NCBI RefSeq assembly: GCF_013394385.1
Contig: NZ_AP022834.1
Coordinates: 2,294,001-2,358,000, forward strand
Reading direction: 5' to 3'
From: Kocuria sp. TGY1127_2
GTDB taxonomy: Bacteria; Actinomycetota; Actinomycetes; Actinomycetales; Micrococcaceae
DNA length: 64,000 nt
Shown here: positions 30,401-40,092 of the stretch, one piece after another
Layout of the letters: every line of letters begins with the position of its first letter
How positions within the stretch are numbered: the first letter of the stretch is position 1
Notes under the pieces: model-generated
The model's input: the letters and a program-made list of their open reading frames with translations, nothing else
Database searches by the model: none
Told to the model about the DNA's origin: nothing
Made by a program: the position numbers and the translations under genes

Positions 30401-30768
30401 TCTACCAGGACGCACTCATGGCCGACCTGGACGACACCCAAGGCGGCACCACTCAGGAGGGCATTCACCTCGGGGCGATGTGCGGCACGCTCGACGTCGT
30501 GCAAAGAGCCTACGCGGGGGTTCAGGTGCTCACGGATTGCATTCAGCTGGAACCGTCCATGCCGGAAGAATTGCGCTCAGTCGGGTTCGAGGTCCAGTAT
30601 CGCGGTCAACTGCTCGACGTTTTCATCGATTCCAAACGAGTTCGGCTGTCCGCGCGGTCGCAGAAAGCCAGCGCCGTACGGGTACGCGTCGGCGAATTCG
30701 AAACGGTTCTCGAGGGCGGAGACTCGTGCGAATACAAGCTCGAGGATCTCCACTCCGTAACGCGCTGA
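27457..30768 (+). CDS. Beta-phosphoglucomutase / GH65 disaccharide phosphorylase fusion
   Basis: A 1103-residue bifunctional protein. Residues 42-285 form a HAD domain of the beta-phosphoglucomutase type: VIFDMDGIVTDTA with nucleophile D47 and D49, IALVTASRNS, GKPAPDMFL and IEDAVSGVQAARAG. Residues about 296-1095 form a GH65 phosphorylase, with LANGYMGVRGCRPE, GYRGHIFWDEIF and GAMGPDEYHDG, where E791 is the probable general acid. Likely reaction: phosphorolysis of trehalose, maltose or kojibiose to beta-glucose 1-phosphate, then conversion to glucose 6-phosphate by the fused mutase. The start at 27457 is fixed by AGGAAAGG six nt upstream. Mycobacterial OtsB1-like proteins have a related fusion but include an OtsB domain that is absent here. 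Confidence 0.92.
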   Translation: MNSLNPLGTSDPLNLRSGSPYRPESSTTRENRSQLPLSVPQKAVIFDMDGIVTDTAAVHANAWKKLFDAILSDSRLEPSEGHDAGDIDRSEFSITTDYRSYVDGRAREDGVRTLLAARNAALPEGNDNDSAGQWTVQGQSRLKNDYFQEELEFNGVTVFKGTVELARRLKRSGVPIALVTASRNSTSVLEAADLGDLFDLIIDGTYALENNVPGKPAPDMFLAAAKQLGVAPKDAAVIEDAVSGVQAARAGGFGLVVGINRHGDRNELDEAGADLVHNDVAELDLGAQRDDSWKLIYHGFDPEQEGHREALLTLANGYMGVRGCRPERGDDGVHYPGTYAAGLFNRVVSHINGRDLEHESMVNLPNFQFLDLRLRGGDWWSEGGMQPLDEVTELDLRHGVLSRRCLLEEVPSEVGEPYSETPRRVQVEQRRIVSMANRHLAAMETTVTPVGWSGRIHVRSGIDPNVTNNNVAEYRELARHHLVAEASTTLPDNTLINVVRTNQSGHEIAVAQRTEVRAPVSSRLEREIRPGGVEMRRYRVDGQDGKAVVFDTTTALVTSRDSAIASPVLGAVEALNRTDTGFDALYGPHEQTWSRLWARFAVDIETDVDTMLALRLHIFHIVQTLGPNMELNDAGVTARGLHGEGYRGHIFWDEIFILPIITMRLPFVTRSLLQYRWARLPAARYKATEFGAKGAMFPWQSGSDGREETPVELYNPHSDRWMPDNSWRQFHVGLAIAYNSWQYYTATADTSWLAHQGAELMIEIARFFTSLVTFDPNDRRYHIEGAMGPDEYHDGYPGSVDGGGLKDNAYTNVLAAWLFRHTLEIFEELPEHQSLRVSSANNVTEAELAAWKHMAANIAVPFNHDGTISQFEGYDDLKEIDWDHYRRKYGNIGRMDLILESEGDATNNYKLSKQADTLMLVYLFGQRGLQEELAHLGYDVSLAKIEDTISYYLARTSNGSSLSRVVTASIMSRVDPRHSWSVYQDALMADLDDTQGGTTQEGIHLGAMCGTLDVVQRAYAGVQVLTDCIQLEPSMPEELRSVGFEVQYRGQLLDVFIDSKRVRLSARSQKASAVRVRVGEFETVLEGGDSCEYKLEDLHSVTR

Positions 30769-30815
30769 GGGGCTCTCGGGCACCTCGCCCGACACGCTGA
30801 CCCCAAGCGACTGAA

Positions 30816-30848
30816 AAGGCCCCGGTTTCGAGTTGAAACCGGGGCCTT
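30816..30848. terminator. Bidirectional terminator between convergent genes
   Basis: A perfect 14-bp inverted repeat (AAGGCCCCGGTTTC) with a 5-nt loop lies 47 nt after the GH65 fusion stop and 39 nt after the BASS transporter stop on the other strand. It can serve both transcripts. Confidence 0.85.
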
Positions 30849-30887
30849 GTGTCGTTTCGGCCGCGGCGTCTGGGACCACGCCGTATC

Positions 30888-31859
30888 TCAGTCGCGAGAA
30901 GCGGACCTGCGGCGCAAGAACGCGGCCACGAGAGCTCCCGAAACGTTGTGCCACACCGAGAAGACCGCTCCCGGCAGGGCGGCCTCCGGGGTGAAATAGG
31001 TTCGAGCCAATGACGTCGCCAGACCCGAATTCTGCATTCCCACCTCGATCGCGGTCGTACGACGAGCGGAGACTGGCACCCGGAACAGGCTCGCCGCCCC
31101 GTAGCCGAGAAGGTAGCCCAGACCGTTGTGCAGGATCACCGCGAGCAGAACCAGGAGTCCCGCCGACACGATCGCTTCCGCGGACCCGGCGACGACGATC
31201 GCCACGATCACCGAGATCGCCGCGACCGAAACCCAAGGCAACGCGGGGGTCACTCTGAGGACTACGCCGGGCGCGAGCCAGCGCACCACGAGGCCCAGGA
31301 CCACCGGAATCAGGACGACCTCGAGGATCGAGAGCATCATGTCACTGCCGCTCACGTTCATCCGTTCACCCGCCAGCCAGATCGCCAGGAGCGGCGTGAG
31401 AAAAGGCGCGATCAACGTCGAGATCGAGGTCATCGCAACGGAAAGCGCGACATCGCCCTTGGCGAGGTACGAGACGACGTTCGAAGCCGTACCCCCAGGG
31501 CAACAGCCGACCAGGATCACACCGACCGCGAGCGCGGGCGGAAGCTGCAGGGCCCACGAAATAACGAACCCGAGCAGCGGCATGATGACGAATTGTGCGA
31601 CCACACCGATGATGACGGGGACAGGATTCTTGGCGACGAGCGCAAAGTCAGGGCCCGTCAGTGTCAGTCCCATTCCGAACATGATGACGCCCAGCAGTGG
31701 ATTGACCCATCCAGAGAACCCCGAGAAGAACCCCGGGAGAAAGAACCCGAGAATTCCGGCCCCAAGGATCAATAACGGAAAGATCGTCACGGCGTACAGA
31801 GCGCTGCGCTCTTCCGAATTCTTGGTCGGTGACGGCGTGGTCTGGTCGGTGGAGTTCAT
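30888..31859 (-). CDS. Bile acid:sodium symporter (BASS) family transporter
   Basis: A 323-residue membrane protein with about 9-10 helices. It carries the BASS hallmark GVILVGCCPGGTASNVVSYLAKGD (split: VGCCPGGTASN near residue 118), which contains the sodium-site residues, and AIEVGMQNSGLATSLA near residue 268 in the second repeat. Known members move bile acids, pantoate, pyruvate or other organic anions. It begins only 9 nt after the gluconokinase stop and ends at a terminator, so it looks like the last gene of the hexuronide operon. A role in moving an organic acid or aglycone connected with glucuronides is inference. Confidence 0.9.
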   Translation of the reverse strand: MNSTDQTTPSPTKNSEERSALYAVTIFPLLILGAGILGFFLPGFFSGFSGWVNPLLGVIMFGMGLTLTGPDFALVAKNPVPVIIGVVAQFVIMPLLGFVISWALQLPPALAVGVILVGCCPGGTASNVVSYLAKGDVALSVAMTSISTLIAPFLTPLLAIWLAGERMNVSGSDMMLSILEVVLIPVVLGLVVRWLAPGVVLRVTPALPWVSVAAISVIVAIVVAGSAEAIVSAGLLVLLAVILHNGLGYLLGYGAASLFRVPVSARRTTAIEVGMQNSGLATSLARTYFTPEAALPGAVFSVWHNVSGALVAAFLRRRSASRD

Positions 31860-31868
31860 GTGATATCT

Positions 31869-32414
31869 CTACCAGCCGGCGGCCCTACGGGCTATTGCTC
31901 GCACTGATTCGTCCAAGATGTGGTCTATCGACGCATCGATGTCAATGCGCGTACCCCGCTCGTCGTCTTCAAGTTCCTCGAGCGTGTCCAATTGCGAGCG
32001 CAGAAGTCCTTGAGGCATGAAATGTCCGCTCCTACCCTCGAGACGGTGAGACAGCGTTTCTTCGTCGCCGGCGAGATGAACGAAGAATGTCCCCGGGGAC
32101 TCCGCGCTGATCGTCTTGCGATAGACACGCTTGAGTGCCGAACACGCAATGACCAGTCCGGTGCTCTGGGGGTCGGCGAGGGCGGCATCGTGCAGCTTCT
32201 GGCCGACGACGCGCAGCCACGGCCACCGGTCTTCATCCGTGAGCGGGTGACCAGCCGCCATTTTCTCGACATTCGACAGAGGATGCAGCGAGTCGGCATC
32301 GACGAATTCGGCGTCCAAGCGAGTAGCCAGGAGGGATCCGATGGTCGTTTTGCCCGCGCCGGAAACCCCCATGACCACGATCAGCGGCGGCTCAGTATGT
32401 TGATTTTCTACCAA
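31869..32414 (-). CDS. gntK: Gluconokinase
   Basis: A 181-residue P-loop kinase of the GntK/IdnK type that phosphorylates gluconate to 6-phosphogluconate. The Walker A is [17 protein letters not shown] (residues 13-29), followed by [31 protein letters not shown], the characteristic gluconate kinase segment, and [12 protein letters not shown]. Length is normal. It overlaps the mannonate dehydratase 3' end by 7 nt, so it belongs to the operon. Most hexuronate operons carry 2-keto-3-deoxygluconate kinase at this position, not gluconokinase. Confidence 0.93.
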   Translation of the reverse strand: MVENQHTEPPLIVVMGVSGAGKTTIGSLLATRLDAEFVDADSLHPLSNVEKMAAGHPLTDEDRWPWLRVVGQKLHDAALADPQSTGLVIACSALKRVYRKTISAESPGTFFVHLAGDEETLSHRLEGRSGHFMPQGLLRSQLDTLEELEDDERGTRIDIDASIDHILDESVRAIARRAAGW

Positions 32415-33637
32415 TTGTGTACGGTCCCATCGGCAAGTCGGTTGTACGGGAGATATGCCTGATCGTAGGGGAAACGGGCCGCGGCTTCCTCATCGAATTC
32501 GACTCCGAGTCCCGGAGCGTCACCCGGGTGCAGATATCCGTCTTCGAAGGTCAGCCCCTCGTGGAAGACTTCACGTGTCAACGGGGAATGGGGCATGTAT
32601 TCCTGGAGCCCGTAGTTGTGGATGGACAATCCGAGGTGAAGTTGAGCCGCGAATCCGATCGGTGAGACGTCCGTAGGACCGTGGAATCCCGACTTGACCT
32701 GGTACATCTCGGCAAAATTCATGGCCTTCCTGAGCTGCGTGATTCCGCCGAAATGCGTCGAGGCGCACCGCACGTAGTCAATGAGCTGTTCCTGGATGAG
32801 ATCTTTGATGTCGTAGACGGAGTTGAAGACCTCACCGATCGCCAAAGGGGTCGTGGTGTGCTCACGGACCAGTCGCAATGCTTCCTGGTTCTCGGCCGGC
32901 GTGCAGTCCTCGAGCCAGTACAAGTCATACGGTTCCAGTGATTTCCCCAGTTGAGCGGCCTCCCGAGGTGTCATCCGGTGGTGGCCGTCGTGCAGCAAGG
33001 GCAGCTCAGGCCCGAACTCGTTGCGCACGGCCTCGAAGACGGTGGGGACGTGCCGCAGATAGGCCCGGGTGTCCCAGTCCTCCTCGACGGGTTGGGTCCC
33101 GCGGTTAGCTGGTTCGAAGTCGTACCGCTCTCCCGTCGACTGTTCCTGTGCGGCCACACCGTACAGTTTCTCGATTCCGGGTACCGAGGTCTGCACCCGA
33201 ATCGACTTGTAGCCCAACTCGAGTTCCTCCCGGATCGAGTCAAACAGCTGTTCAAGGTCTCTTCCGGACGCGTGGCCATAGGCCCGGCAGCCGCGGCGCG
33301 AGGCCCCGCCCAGCAACTGGTACACGGGCATTCCGGCGACCTTGCCCTTGATATCCCAGAGAGCCATGTCGACGGCGGCGATCGCGGCCATGGTGACCGG
33401 GCCGCGTCTCCAGTACGACGCCCGATACAGGAATTGCCATGTGTCTTCGATAGTGCTGGGATCCTTGTCCAGCAGGAGCTGACAGACATGCTCCTTGAGG
33501 TAAGCGGCAACCGCCAGTTCACGCCCGTTCAGGGTTGCGTCGCCTATACCGGTGACTCCCTCGTCCGTCGTGATCCTAAGAGTCACGAAGTTGCGGGACG
33601 GGCTCGTCACGAAGACCTCTGCCTTCTCGATGCGCAT
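32408..33637 (-). CDS. D-mannonate dehydratase, enolase superfamily (ManD type)
   Basis: A 409-residue member of the enolase superfamily, not the UxuA fold. Residues 1-125 form the capping domain ([20 protein letters not shown]). The barrel begins with [21 protein letters not shown]. Metal ligands lie in [20 protein letters not shown] and [18 protein letters not shown], and the catalytic His region is [17 protein letters not shown]. It dehydrates D-mannonate to 2-keto-3-deoxygluconate. The position between fructuronate reductase, beta-glucuronidase and the transporter supports mannonate as substrate; some homologues use gluconate. The ATG overlaps the symporter stop by 1 nt (TAATG). Confidence 0.92.
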   Translation of the reverse strand: MRIEKAEVFVTSPSRNFVTLRITTDEGVTGIGDATLNGRELAVAAYLKEHVCQLLLDKDPSTIEDTWQFLYRASYWRRGPVTMAAIAAVDMALWDIKGKVAGMPVYQLLGGASRRGCRAYGHASGRDLEQLFDSIREELELGYKSIRVQTSVPGIEKLYGVAAQEQSTGERYDFEPANRGTQPVEEDWDTRAYLRHVPTVFEAVRNEFGPELPLLHDGHHRMTPREAAQLGKSLEPYDLYWLEDCTPAENQEALRLVREHTTTPLAIGEVFNSVYDIKDLIQEQLIDYVRCASTHFGGITQLRKAMNFAEMYQVKSGFHGPTDVSPIGFAAQLHLGLSIHNYGLQEYMPHSPLTREVFHEGLTFEDGYLHPGDAPGLGVEFDEEAAARFPYDQAYLPYNRLADGTVHNW

Positions 33638-35241
33638 TATTGTCCTTTCGTTGGGTAGTCGTCGTGGTGCGAATCATCGTCCGTGGAATTGTCCCCGGAC
33701 TGATCCTCGACAATGTGGATTTGGGCCTGATCGTTCCCGGGCACGGCCTCCTGCGAGCTGGTGGCGGGATGGGACGCACGAGCAGTAGGACCATTGAGGT
33801 CCGAGGAGGTCTCGACCGAGGTCGGGATCGCTCCTGTTTCCAGGCCTTCGTGACGCTGCCTCCGGTTTGCCTCAATGGATTTCATGACCGATGTGAATTT
33901 TGCCTCGGTCAGGGGATAACCGGTCATGATCAGCATTGCGAGAATAAATATGGCCGCCGGAATCAGGCCACCGTAGATGGCCAAACCGGACACGACTCCG
34001 TCGCCCTGACTTCCCTTCCCGGCGGTATATCCGGCCCAGGTCAGCACGATGCCGCCCAGGGACTGTCCGAGGGCTTGCCCGACCTTTCGTGTGAAGGAAA
34101 ACGCCGCGTATGTGGCTCCTTCAGTCCGGACACCGGTCCGGTATTCACCGTATTCAACGGTGTCGGCTTCGAGCGCCCATGTCATGGTGTTCAGCAGCCC
34201 CATCCCGACACCCATCAGGAACAGCCCAATGAGGCTCATGGCCAAGGAATGCCAGACGGAATTGCTCAACGCGAACAGGACACCGCCCGCGGCGGCCACC
34301 ATGCAGTTGTAGACGAACCCTCTCTTCTTCCCCATCGCGCGGGTGACCATAGGGCCGAACGGGCCGACGTACAATACCGCTCCCGTGGTGATGATGATCG
34401 AGACGGACGCGACCCAGCCTCCAGAGGTGTACCGGGAGAGGACCACGTTGGAGAGATAAATGGTGAGCGCACCGATCATCGACTGCGCAGTCAAGTAGAA
34501 GAGCGAAGAGGCGCACAACCTCAGCAAGGGGCCGTTCCGCCGGATCGTGGACAGGGTCTCCTTGAAGCTCACCTTCTCGACCTCACGGAACACCACTTCT
34601 TTCGAAGTGAGGAACGTGGTGTAGAAGAAGATCGCGCCGATCACCAGGAAGACGATGGACGTGACAAGAAAGGTGGTCGCGAGGTCCTCAGCCTGTTTGA
34701 GCCGGGGTGCGAGAAATACGGAAAGCAGAAGAATCGTGGCCCCTGAGCCGACCATGCGCGCCGAAGCGAGCCGCGACCTGTCCACCGGATTCTGGCTCAT
34801 GGCCCCCGCGAGCGACCCGAACGGGATATTGACCATCGAATACAGCAGTCCCAAGAGGGCATAGCTTACGGTCGCCCATACGATCTTGGTCGCGTACGAG
34901 TCCACGGGAATCCAGAAGCAGAGAACATTCGACAGCAGAAGCGGAACCGAGTACCACAGCAGAAACGGACGGAATTTGCCCCACCGGGTCATGGTCCGGT
35001 CGACCATGCGACCGGCAAAAAGATCAGCAAAAGCGTCCCAGAATTTCACGAACAGGAAGATCGCGCTCGCGTGCGCGGGCTGGATGCCCACCACGTCCGT
35101 GTAGAACAGGAGAAGAAACACGCCGGTCATTTGGAACGCGACGTTGCATCCTGCGTCTCCGAGACCGTAGCCCGCGATGCGTCTCTTGGGCAGATGCTCG
35201 TGGGCCACGTGAGGTATGGACGAAGTAGCTATTTCTGACAT
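33637..35241 (-). CDS. GPH family glycoside/hexuronide:cation symporter
   Basis: A 534-residue transporter of the glycoside-pentoside-hexuronide family with 12 predicted helices. Typical features are the start [50 protein letters not shown] between helices 2 and 4, and [24 protein letters not shown] in the central region. The C-terminal 90 residues are a cytoplasmic, Ser/Asp-rich tail of unusual length. The start at 35241 (MSEIATSS) has AAAGGAG seven nt upstream. Genomic context (beta-glucuronidase) suggests glucuronides as substrate. Confidence 0.92.
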   Translation of the reverse strand: MSEIATSSIPHVAHEHLPKRRIAGYGLGDAGCNVAFQMTGVFLLLFYTDVVGIQPAHASAIFLFVKFWDAFADLFAGRMVDRTMTRWGKFRPFLLWYSVPLLLSNVLCFWIPVDSYATKIVWATVSYALLGLLYSMVNIPFGSLAGAMSQNPVDRSRLASARMVGSGATILLLSVFLAPRLKQAEDLATTFLVTSIVFLVIGAIFFYTTFLTSKEVVFREVEKVSFKETLSTIRRNGPLLRLCASSLFYLTAQSMIGALTIYLSNVVLSRYTSGGWVASVSIIITTGAVLYVGPFGPMVTRAMGKKRGFVYNCMVAAAGGVLFALSNSVWHSLAMSLIGLFLMGVGMGLLNTMTWALEADTVEYGEYRTGVRTEGATYAAFSFTRKVGQALGQSLGGIVLTWAGYTAGKGSQGDGVVSGLAIYGGLIPAAIFILAMLIMTGYPLTEAKFTSVMKSIEANRRQRHEGLETGAIPTSVETSSDLNGPTARASHPATSSQEAVPGNDQAQIHIVEDQSGDNSTDDDSHHDDYPTKGQ

Positions 35242-35375
35242 GACAGGCTCCTTTGCCTGGGGTGCCCTACAAGGGCTTAATGGAGATGGCTGGGACGGTG
35301 TCTCGACCTCGCCAGGGTTGACCGTTCTCATCGGTGAGCCCGTGGCGGACCGGCAGCATCGTCACGTACCAGGGG

Positions 35376-37193
35376 TCAACGGCCGAGTTTCTCCGACCAC
35401 CGTCTCCGGAGCTCATGGGCCAGAGCCTTGGGTTTGCGGTCCCTGGTGAACACTCCCTTTTTGTTACCGTCCACGCGCGCGAACCCGTTCTTGGTCTGGA
35501 AATCCGCGAAATTCCACACCTGCTCACCGGCCATGCATTCCACGCGGTCGAATTCCTCGTGATACATGCGCAGCAGTGCTGTCTGGTATTCCTCGGTGAA
35601 GGGGATCTCGAAAACCGAGTGGAGACCCGCGATCGTATCCGCGCCGTATTCGGTCATGATGGTTGGTTTGCCGTATTGCTCGTCCCAGGCCTCGAGTTCC
35701 TTGCGAAGGGAACCTCGGGCCGCGACGATGTCTCCGGCGTCTACGTACCAGCCGTAATAGCGGTTCAGCATCAGCACATCGAACAGATCCGAGATCTTGT
35801 CGACTCCACAGGGCGCGAACATGACGTTGACGAACCCGACAGGCCGTGAGGGATCGAGTCGGCGGGTCAGCTTTTCGAGCGGCTCGAAGTACTCCCGCGC
35901 GCCCTCGGCCCCGGAGTCTGGTTCATTGGCGATCGACCACAGAACCACCGAGGGATGGTTCTTGTCCCGTTGGATGAGTTCGCGGATTTCACGGGCGTGG
36001 ACCTTTTGGGTGTTCTCGTCGACGTTGCCGGGATCGAAGGTGTTTCCGCCTCCCTGGTCCATGATTCCGGCACCCATATGCCAGTTCAGTCCAACCGCCG
36101 GGGTCTCGTCGATGACGACGATTCCGCGCTCGTCGGCGTACTCCATGATTTCTTCGGCGTACGGGTAGTGCGAGGTGCGGAAGGAATTGGCGTTGATCCA
36201 ATTCAGCAGGCCAAAGTCCTGAACCATGTGGGCGTTCGAGTGGGCCTTGCCGATCGTCTCGTGGTCCTCGTGCATTCCGAAACCCGTGAAGTAGAAAGGC
36301 TCCCCGTTGATGAGAAACCGCTTGCCTCGTACCTCAACGGTCCGTACGCCAAAACGTTGATCGTATTCGTCGACGAGTTCACCGTTGTCGTACGTCAGCA
36401 CGCGGAGCGTATAGAGGTAGCCTCGTCCTGGTTTCCAGAGTTCAACTCCGGACCAGGACAACTCACCGTCCAGGGTCGAGTCGCTCGCCGCGACTCGCTC
36501 TGCACCTGCGACGACATCGCCTTCCGCGTCCAGGACCTGAACGGCCGCTTCCGGGGCATCCCCGGTGAACTTCGCGGTGTAATGCACGATTCCTCGGCCG
36601 CCTTCACCGCCTTCGAATTCGGCAACTACAGTCACATCGTCGAGGCGAACGTCGGCGACATTGCAAAGCCACACGCTACGGTGAAGGCCCGCGTAATTGA
36701 AGAAGTCGTGACGGTACGCGAGATGTTTTCGGCCCTGGCCGTCCTGGGTTACCTCCCCGGGAGGAAGAGTCTCGTGCGACAACTCGTTGTTCACGGCGAC
36801 GGTCATAGTGAATACCTCACCGGGGTGGACGTGCTCGGTGACGTCGACGTCGAACGGCATATAACCGCCCTGGTGGCGGACCACTTCCTGACCGTTGACG
36901 AAGACCACTCCGAGATGGGTCGCGGAGTCGAAGCGGAGGAGAGTCCTACCCGTCGAGAATCCGCGCGGAACTCGGACATCACGGGAATACCAGACCCAAC
37001 CGACGTGCTCGCGAATCGCGCTATCGGCATACAGGTCGTTGAAAGACCCGGGCACCGGCGCTTTCAACCCTTGTTTCGGGAACTGCTGGGCCCAGCCCTT
37101 CTCAAAGCTGTCGTGGTGCCAGTCGACCGCGAAGTCGAAGAGACCATCCAGGCTGACTCGCTGACGAGTCGATGTGTCTTGGGGTCGCAACAT
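35376..37193 (-). CDS. uidA: Beta-glucuronidase (GH2)
   Basis: A 605-residue GH2 enzyme. It has the N-terminal sugar-binding jelly roll (about 10-190), an immunoglobulin-like domain (about 190-285) and a TIM barrel. Catalytic residues are visible: acid/base E424 in VVLWSIANEPDSG and nucleophile E515 in PTIMTEYGADTIAG. The segment LNRYYGWYVDAGD is typical of true beta-glucuronidases. Bacterial homologues are 595-605 residues. No signal peptide is present, so glucuronides must be imported, presumably by the GPH symporter encoded next. It releases glucuronate for UxaC. Confidence 0.95.
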   Translation of the reverse strand: MLRPQDTSTRQRVSLDGLFDFAVDWHHDSFEKGWAQQFPKQGLKAPVPGSFNDLYADSAIREHVGWVWYSRDVRVPRGFSTGRTLLRFDSATHLGVVFVNGQEVVRHQGGYMPFDVDVTEHVHPGEVFTMTVAVNNELSHETLPPGEVTQDGQGRKHLAYRHDFFNYAGLHRSVWLCNVADVRLDDVTVVAEFEGGEGGRGIVHYTAKFTGDAPEAAVQVLDAEGDVVAGAERVAASDSTLDGELSWSGVELWKPGRGYLYTLRVLTYDNGELVDEYDQRFGVRTVEVRGKRFLINGEPFYFTGFGMHEDHETIGKAHSNAHMVQDFGLLNWINANSFRTSHYPYAEEIMEYADERGIVVIDETPAVGLNWHMGAGIMDQGGGNTFDPGNVDENTQKVHAREIRELIQRDKNHPSVVLWSIANEPDSGAEGAREYFEPLEKLTRRLDPSRPVGFVNVMFAPCGVDKISDLFDVLMLNRYYGWYVDAGDIVAARGSLRKELEAWDEQYGKPTIMTEYGADTIAGLHSVFEIPFTEEYQTALLRMYHEEFDRVECMAGEQVWNFADFQTKNGFARVDGNKKGVFTRDRKPKALAHELRRRWSEKLGR

Positions 37194-37268
37194 GTGGGGT
37201 AAGTCCTTTCTGGGGCAACACGAGGTTCGATGGGTGGCTCGTTTGCCGTGGAACCGTATTCTGAGGGG

Positions 37269-38660
37269 TCAGTTATGGGACCGCACGAGCGAGACAAGGT
37301 GCGTATCCTGCCCCAGCCCGGGTTGAAGCACATCGAGCAAGGCACGCGTGGTGTCGTCTGAGGCGAGGGCCTGACGGATGGAATCCACCTCCGAGTCCTT
37401 GATGTCCCGGGAGTCTTGGGTGATGAGCCAAGCGATCCACGAGGCGATCGCGCCGGCCGCGGCGGCGCCGTCGCGGCCGGCCTCGCGTTCGGCCTGGTAG
37501 ATCGGCAGGGCGCGAATGCGCAACTTGCTGGCCCCATCGGTACCGATTTGAGCCAGGAAATGCTGGATCCGGGGATTGCGGTACCGGGTCAGCAGATCCT
37601 CCCGGTAGGACGGCACATCGAGTTGTGGGTCCGTCAGGTGCCGCGAGGCCTCGTCCCAAAAAGCTTCGATCTTCGACAGGATCGCGGGATCGGCGATCGC
37701 TTCGGCCACGGTGCGATGTTCTGCCAGCTGGCCGGCGTAGGCCATGTAACTGTGAGTACCGTTCAAGAGCCACAGTTTTCTGCGCTCGAAGGGTTCAAGA
37801 TCGTCCACGAACTGGGCACCTGCACGTTCCCATTCCGGGCGACCCCCCGGAAAATCTCCCGAGAAGATCCAAGAACGAAAGGGCTCCGCGACGACCGGCG
37901 CCGCGTCATCGAACCCCGTTTTCTCGGCAACGAACTGAGCGAGTTCCTCCGTCGCCGCGGGCGTGATGCGGTCCACCGAAGTCCCGACCCAGGAGACCAC
38001 CCGATCGATCTCCTCCGCGAGTCCGTCCTTGCATGCGTGGGCCGTGCCGAGAACCGCGTTCCGAGTCGCGGTCGCGTTGTCAGCCATGTTGTCGCAGGAT
38101 ACGACCGCGATTCCGGCTTCGTTTCCCAAGGACCTGAGGCGACGATCGAGGCCGAGCACCAATCGGCCCGCGGCCGTGAGCAACGGCGGGTCCTGTGAAG
38201 GGTCCGATAGAGCCTCACGCAAGATTGCGATGTCGGCGGCCACGTCCTCGTCGGTGGCTTTCAGTTCTCCGGCCGGATCTAGGTGGTATCCGGCTTCCGT
38301 GATGGTCAGCGTGACGAGTGCAATTTCCGGAGCGGACAGCAGCTGAACCAAACGTTTCGAATCCGAGGCCGGGCGGACCTCGACGATCGACTGGATCAAT
38401 TCCACGGAATCCGCGTCGGCGGCCCGCTCAACCAGCGAATACAAGCCTTCCTGGGGAGCGAGTTCTTCGGCCGCGACGGGACTGCGACCGGTAAACGCCG
38501 CAATACCCCACTTCGGATCACGTGCGTCGGACTCCGCGTGCTGCGTGTACCAGGCCTGGTGGGCACGATGGAATGCGCCCAACCCCAGATGGACCACACG
38601 GACGGGGGCGGGATCGCCCACGTGCCGGGCGGCGGTGATCCGGTTCAGCGACGTGCTCAT
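37269..38660 (-). CDS. uxuB: Fructuronate reductase / mannitol dehydrogenase family oxidoreductase
   Basis: A 463-residue NAD-dependent polyol dehydrogenase. The Rossmann start is RVVHLGLGAFHRAHQAWYT (residues 21-39), followed by CDNMADNATATRNAV and the conserved KLWLLNGTHSYMAYAGQL near residue 293. Members include D-mannonate oxidoreductase (UxuB), tagaturonate reductase and mannitol dehydrogenase. The position between glucuronate isomerase and mannonate dehydratase genes supports reduction of fructuronate to mannonate. Its ATG overlaps the uxaC stop by 4 nt. Confidence 0.92.
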   Translation of the reverse strand: MSTSLNRITAARHVGDPAPVRVVHLGLGAFHRAHQAWYTQHAESDARDPKWGIAAFTGRSPVAAEELAPQEGLYSLVERAADADSVELIQSIVEVRPASDSKRLVQLLSAPEIALVTLTITEAGYHLDPAGELKATDEDVAADIAILREALSDPSQDPPLLTAAGRLVLGLDRRLRSLGNEAGIAVVSCDNMADNATATRNAVLGTAHACKDGLAEEIDRVVSWVGTSVDRITPAATEELAQFVAEKTGFDDAAPVVAEPFRSWIFSGDFPGGRPEWERAGAQFVDDLEPFERRKLWLLNGTHSYMAYAGQLAEHRTVAEAIADPAILSKIEAFWDEASRHLTDPQLDVPSYREDLLTRYRNPRIQHFLAQIGTDGASKLRIRALPIYQAEREAGRDGAAAAGAIASWIAWLITQDSRDIKDSEVDSIRQALASDDTTRALLDVLQPGLGQDTHLVSLVRSHN

Positions 38661-40066
38661 AGCTTGAAGACCTTCCGCGGGTTCGAATCGGTCAATTCCA
38701 CGATCGCGGAGCGCGCACGCTCCTCCGTAATGCGGTGCTCGACCACGAGCTTGGCCAAGAACCCCGCATCAACCCGGCGGGCGGCGTCGTGACGGGCGGG
38801 GATGGAACAGAACGCTCGCGTGTCATCGATGAATCCCGAAGTTCGCGAAAAACCGAGGGTTCCAGTTGTCGCCGAACGGAAACGGTGCATCGCGTCGGGT
38901 TCGTCGAGGAACCACCACGGGGCGCCCGCGTACACGGCGCGGTAGAAGCCGGCCAGCGGTGCGATTTCCCGCGAGAACGTCGTCTCGTCCAGGGTGAAGA
39001 GCACCAGATTGAAATCGTCCGAATTGCCGAAATCCGACAACAGGGGCTGCAACCCGCGCGTGTAATCCACCCCGAACGGGATGTCGTTGCCGGTATCCGG
39101 CCCAAAACGTTCAACGGTCCGAGAGCTGTGGTCTCGGTAGGATCCCGGATGAATCGTCATGGTCAGCCCGTCCTCCGAGGACATCCGAGCGAACTGATAG
39201 GTCATGTTGGCCTCGAAGCGGAGGGCTTCGGCGTTGGTGGCCGTTCCCGCGAGGCCCTTTTCGAAGAGGTCATTGGCCTCTTGGTCCCCGAGCTTGACCG
39301 ACTCAGGGGTCCACACTCCGTGATCTGCCGAAACGGCACCGTTTTCCACGAAGTAGGCCCTGCGGTTGGCCATCGCACGCAGATAACCTGCGTATCCCGT
39401 CAGCCCGTCTCCTGCCTCTTGGATGAGCCGGTCCGCATTCCGAGCAAAAGAAGGGTTCCAGAATTTGACGAAAGCATCGGGTCGGAAAGTCGGGAGGACC
39501 CTCCCGTCGAAGGTCGGGTCGGACGCCAATTCCCGGTGGGCCGCCAAATCATCCAACGGGTCGTCCGTGGTGGCCAGCACCTCGAGGTCGAAGTCTCGGA
39601 ACAATTCACGCGGACGGAATTCAGGACGCGCCAGCACCTCCGAGATCTGGTCAAAGAGCTCGTCGGCGTGGGCACCGTCGATCGTCGAATCGTCGACCCC
39701 GAAGACGGTCGCGAATTCTCTTCGGAGCCAGTACCCGGAGGCCGTTCCGTCGAAGAGCTCCCACCGTTCGCAGAAGGCACGCCAGATATCGCGGGCATCG
39801 GCATCCTCGGCGGTGCCCGCGTTGACGTTCTCCAGGTTCACCCCATCCGCGTTCAACAGCCGATATACGTAATGGTCGGGGCTGATGAGCAGGGCCGCGG
39901 GATCAGGGAAGGCTTCATTGCGCGCGATGGATTCCGCGGTCACATGGCCGTGAGGGGACAACAGCGGCAGCTCTTCGGCGACCGCAACCAGATCCCGGGC
40001 CACGTTGCGTGTTGCCGGATCTGCCGGAAGAAGGCGATCGGGGTGCAATGCAATGGACTGTGTCAT
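38657..40066 (-). CDS. uxaC: Glucuronate isomerase
   Basis: A 469-residue amidohydrolase-superfamily enzyme converting D-glucuronate to D-fructuronate (and galacturonate to tagaturonate). Conserved segments: LPLLSPHGHVTAESIARN with the His-x-His pair, PDHYVYRLLNADGV, EVLATTDDPLDDLAAHREL, the family signature TIHPGSYRDHS and FVDEP-like WWFLDEPDAMHRFR. Length is standard. First structural gene after the LacI regulator, 84 nt downstream of it, and preceded by a 7-bp inverted repeat that may be the operator. Confidence 0.95.
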   Translation of the reverse strand: MTQSIALHPDRLLPADPATRNVARDLVAVAEELPLLSPHGHVTAESIARNEAFPDPAALLISPDHYVYRLLNADGVNLENVNAGTAEDADARDIWRAFCERWELFDGTASGYWLRREFATVFGVDDSTIDGAHADELFDQISEVLARPEFRPRELFRDFDLEVLATTDDPLDDLAAHRELASDPTFDGRVLPTFRPDAFVKFWNPSFARNADRLIQEAGDGLTGYAGYLRAMANRRAYFVENGAVSADHGVWTPESVKLGDQEANDLFEKGLAGTATNAEALRFEANMTYQFARMSSEDGLTMTIHPGSYRDHSSRTVERFGPDTGNDIPFGVDYTRGLQPLLSDFGNSDDFNLVLFTLDETTFSREIAPLAGFYRAVYAGAPWWFLDEPDAMHRFRSATTGTLGFSRTSGFIDDTRAFCSIPARHDAARRVDAGFLAKLVVEHRITEERARSAIVELTDSNPRKVFKL

Positions 40067-40092
40067 AAAGACATTCCACGCCCGGTGACCGT

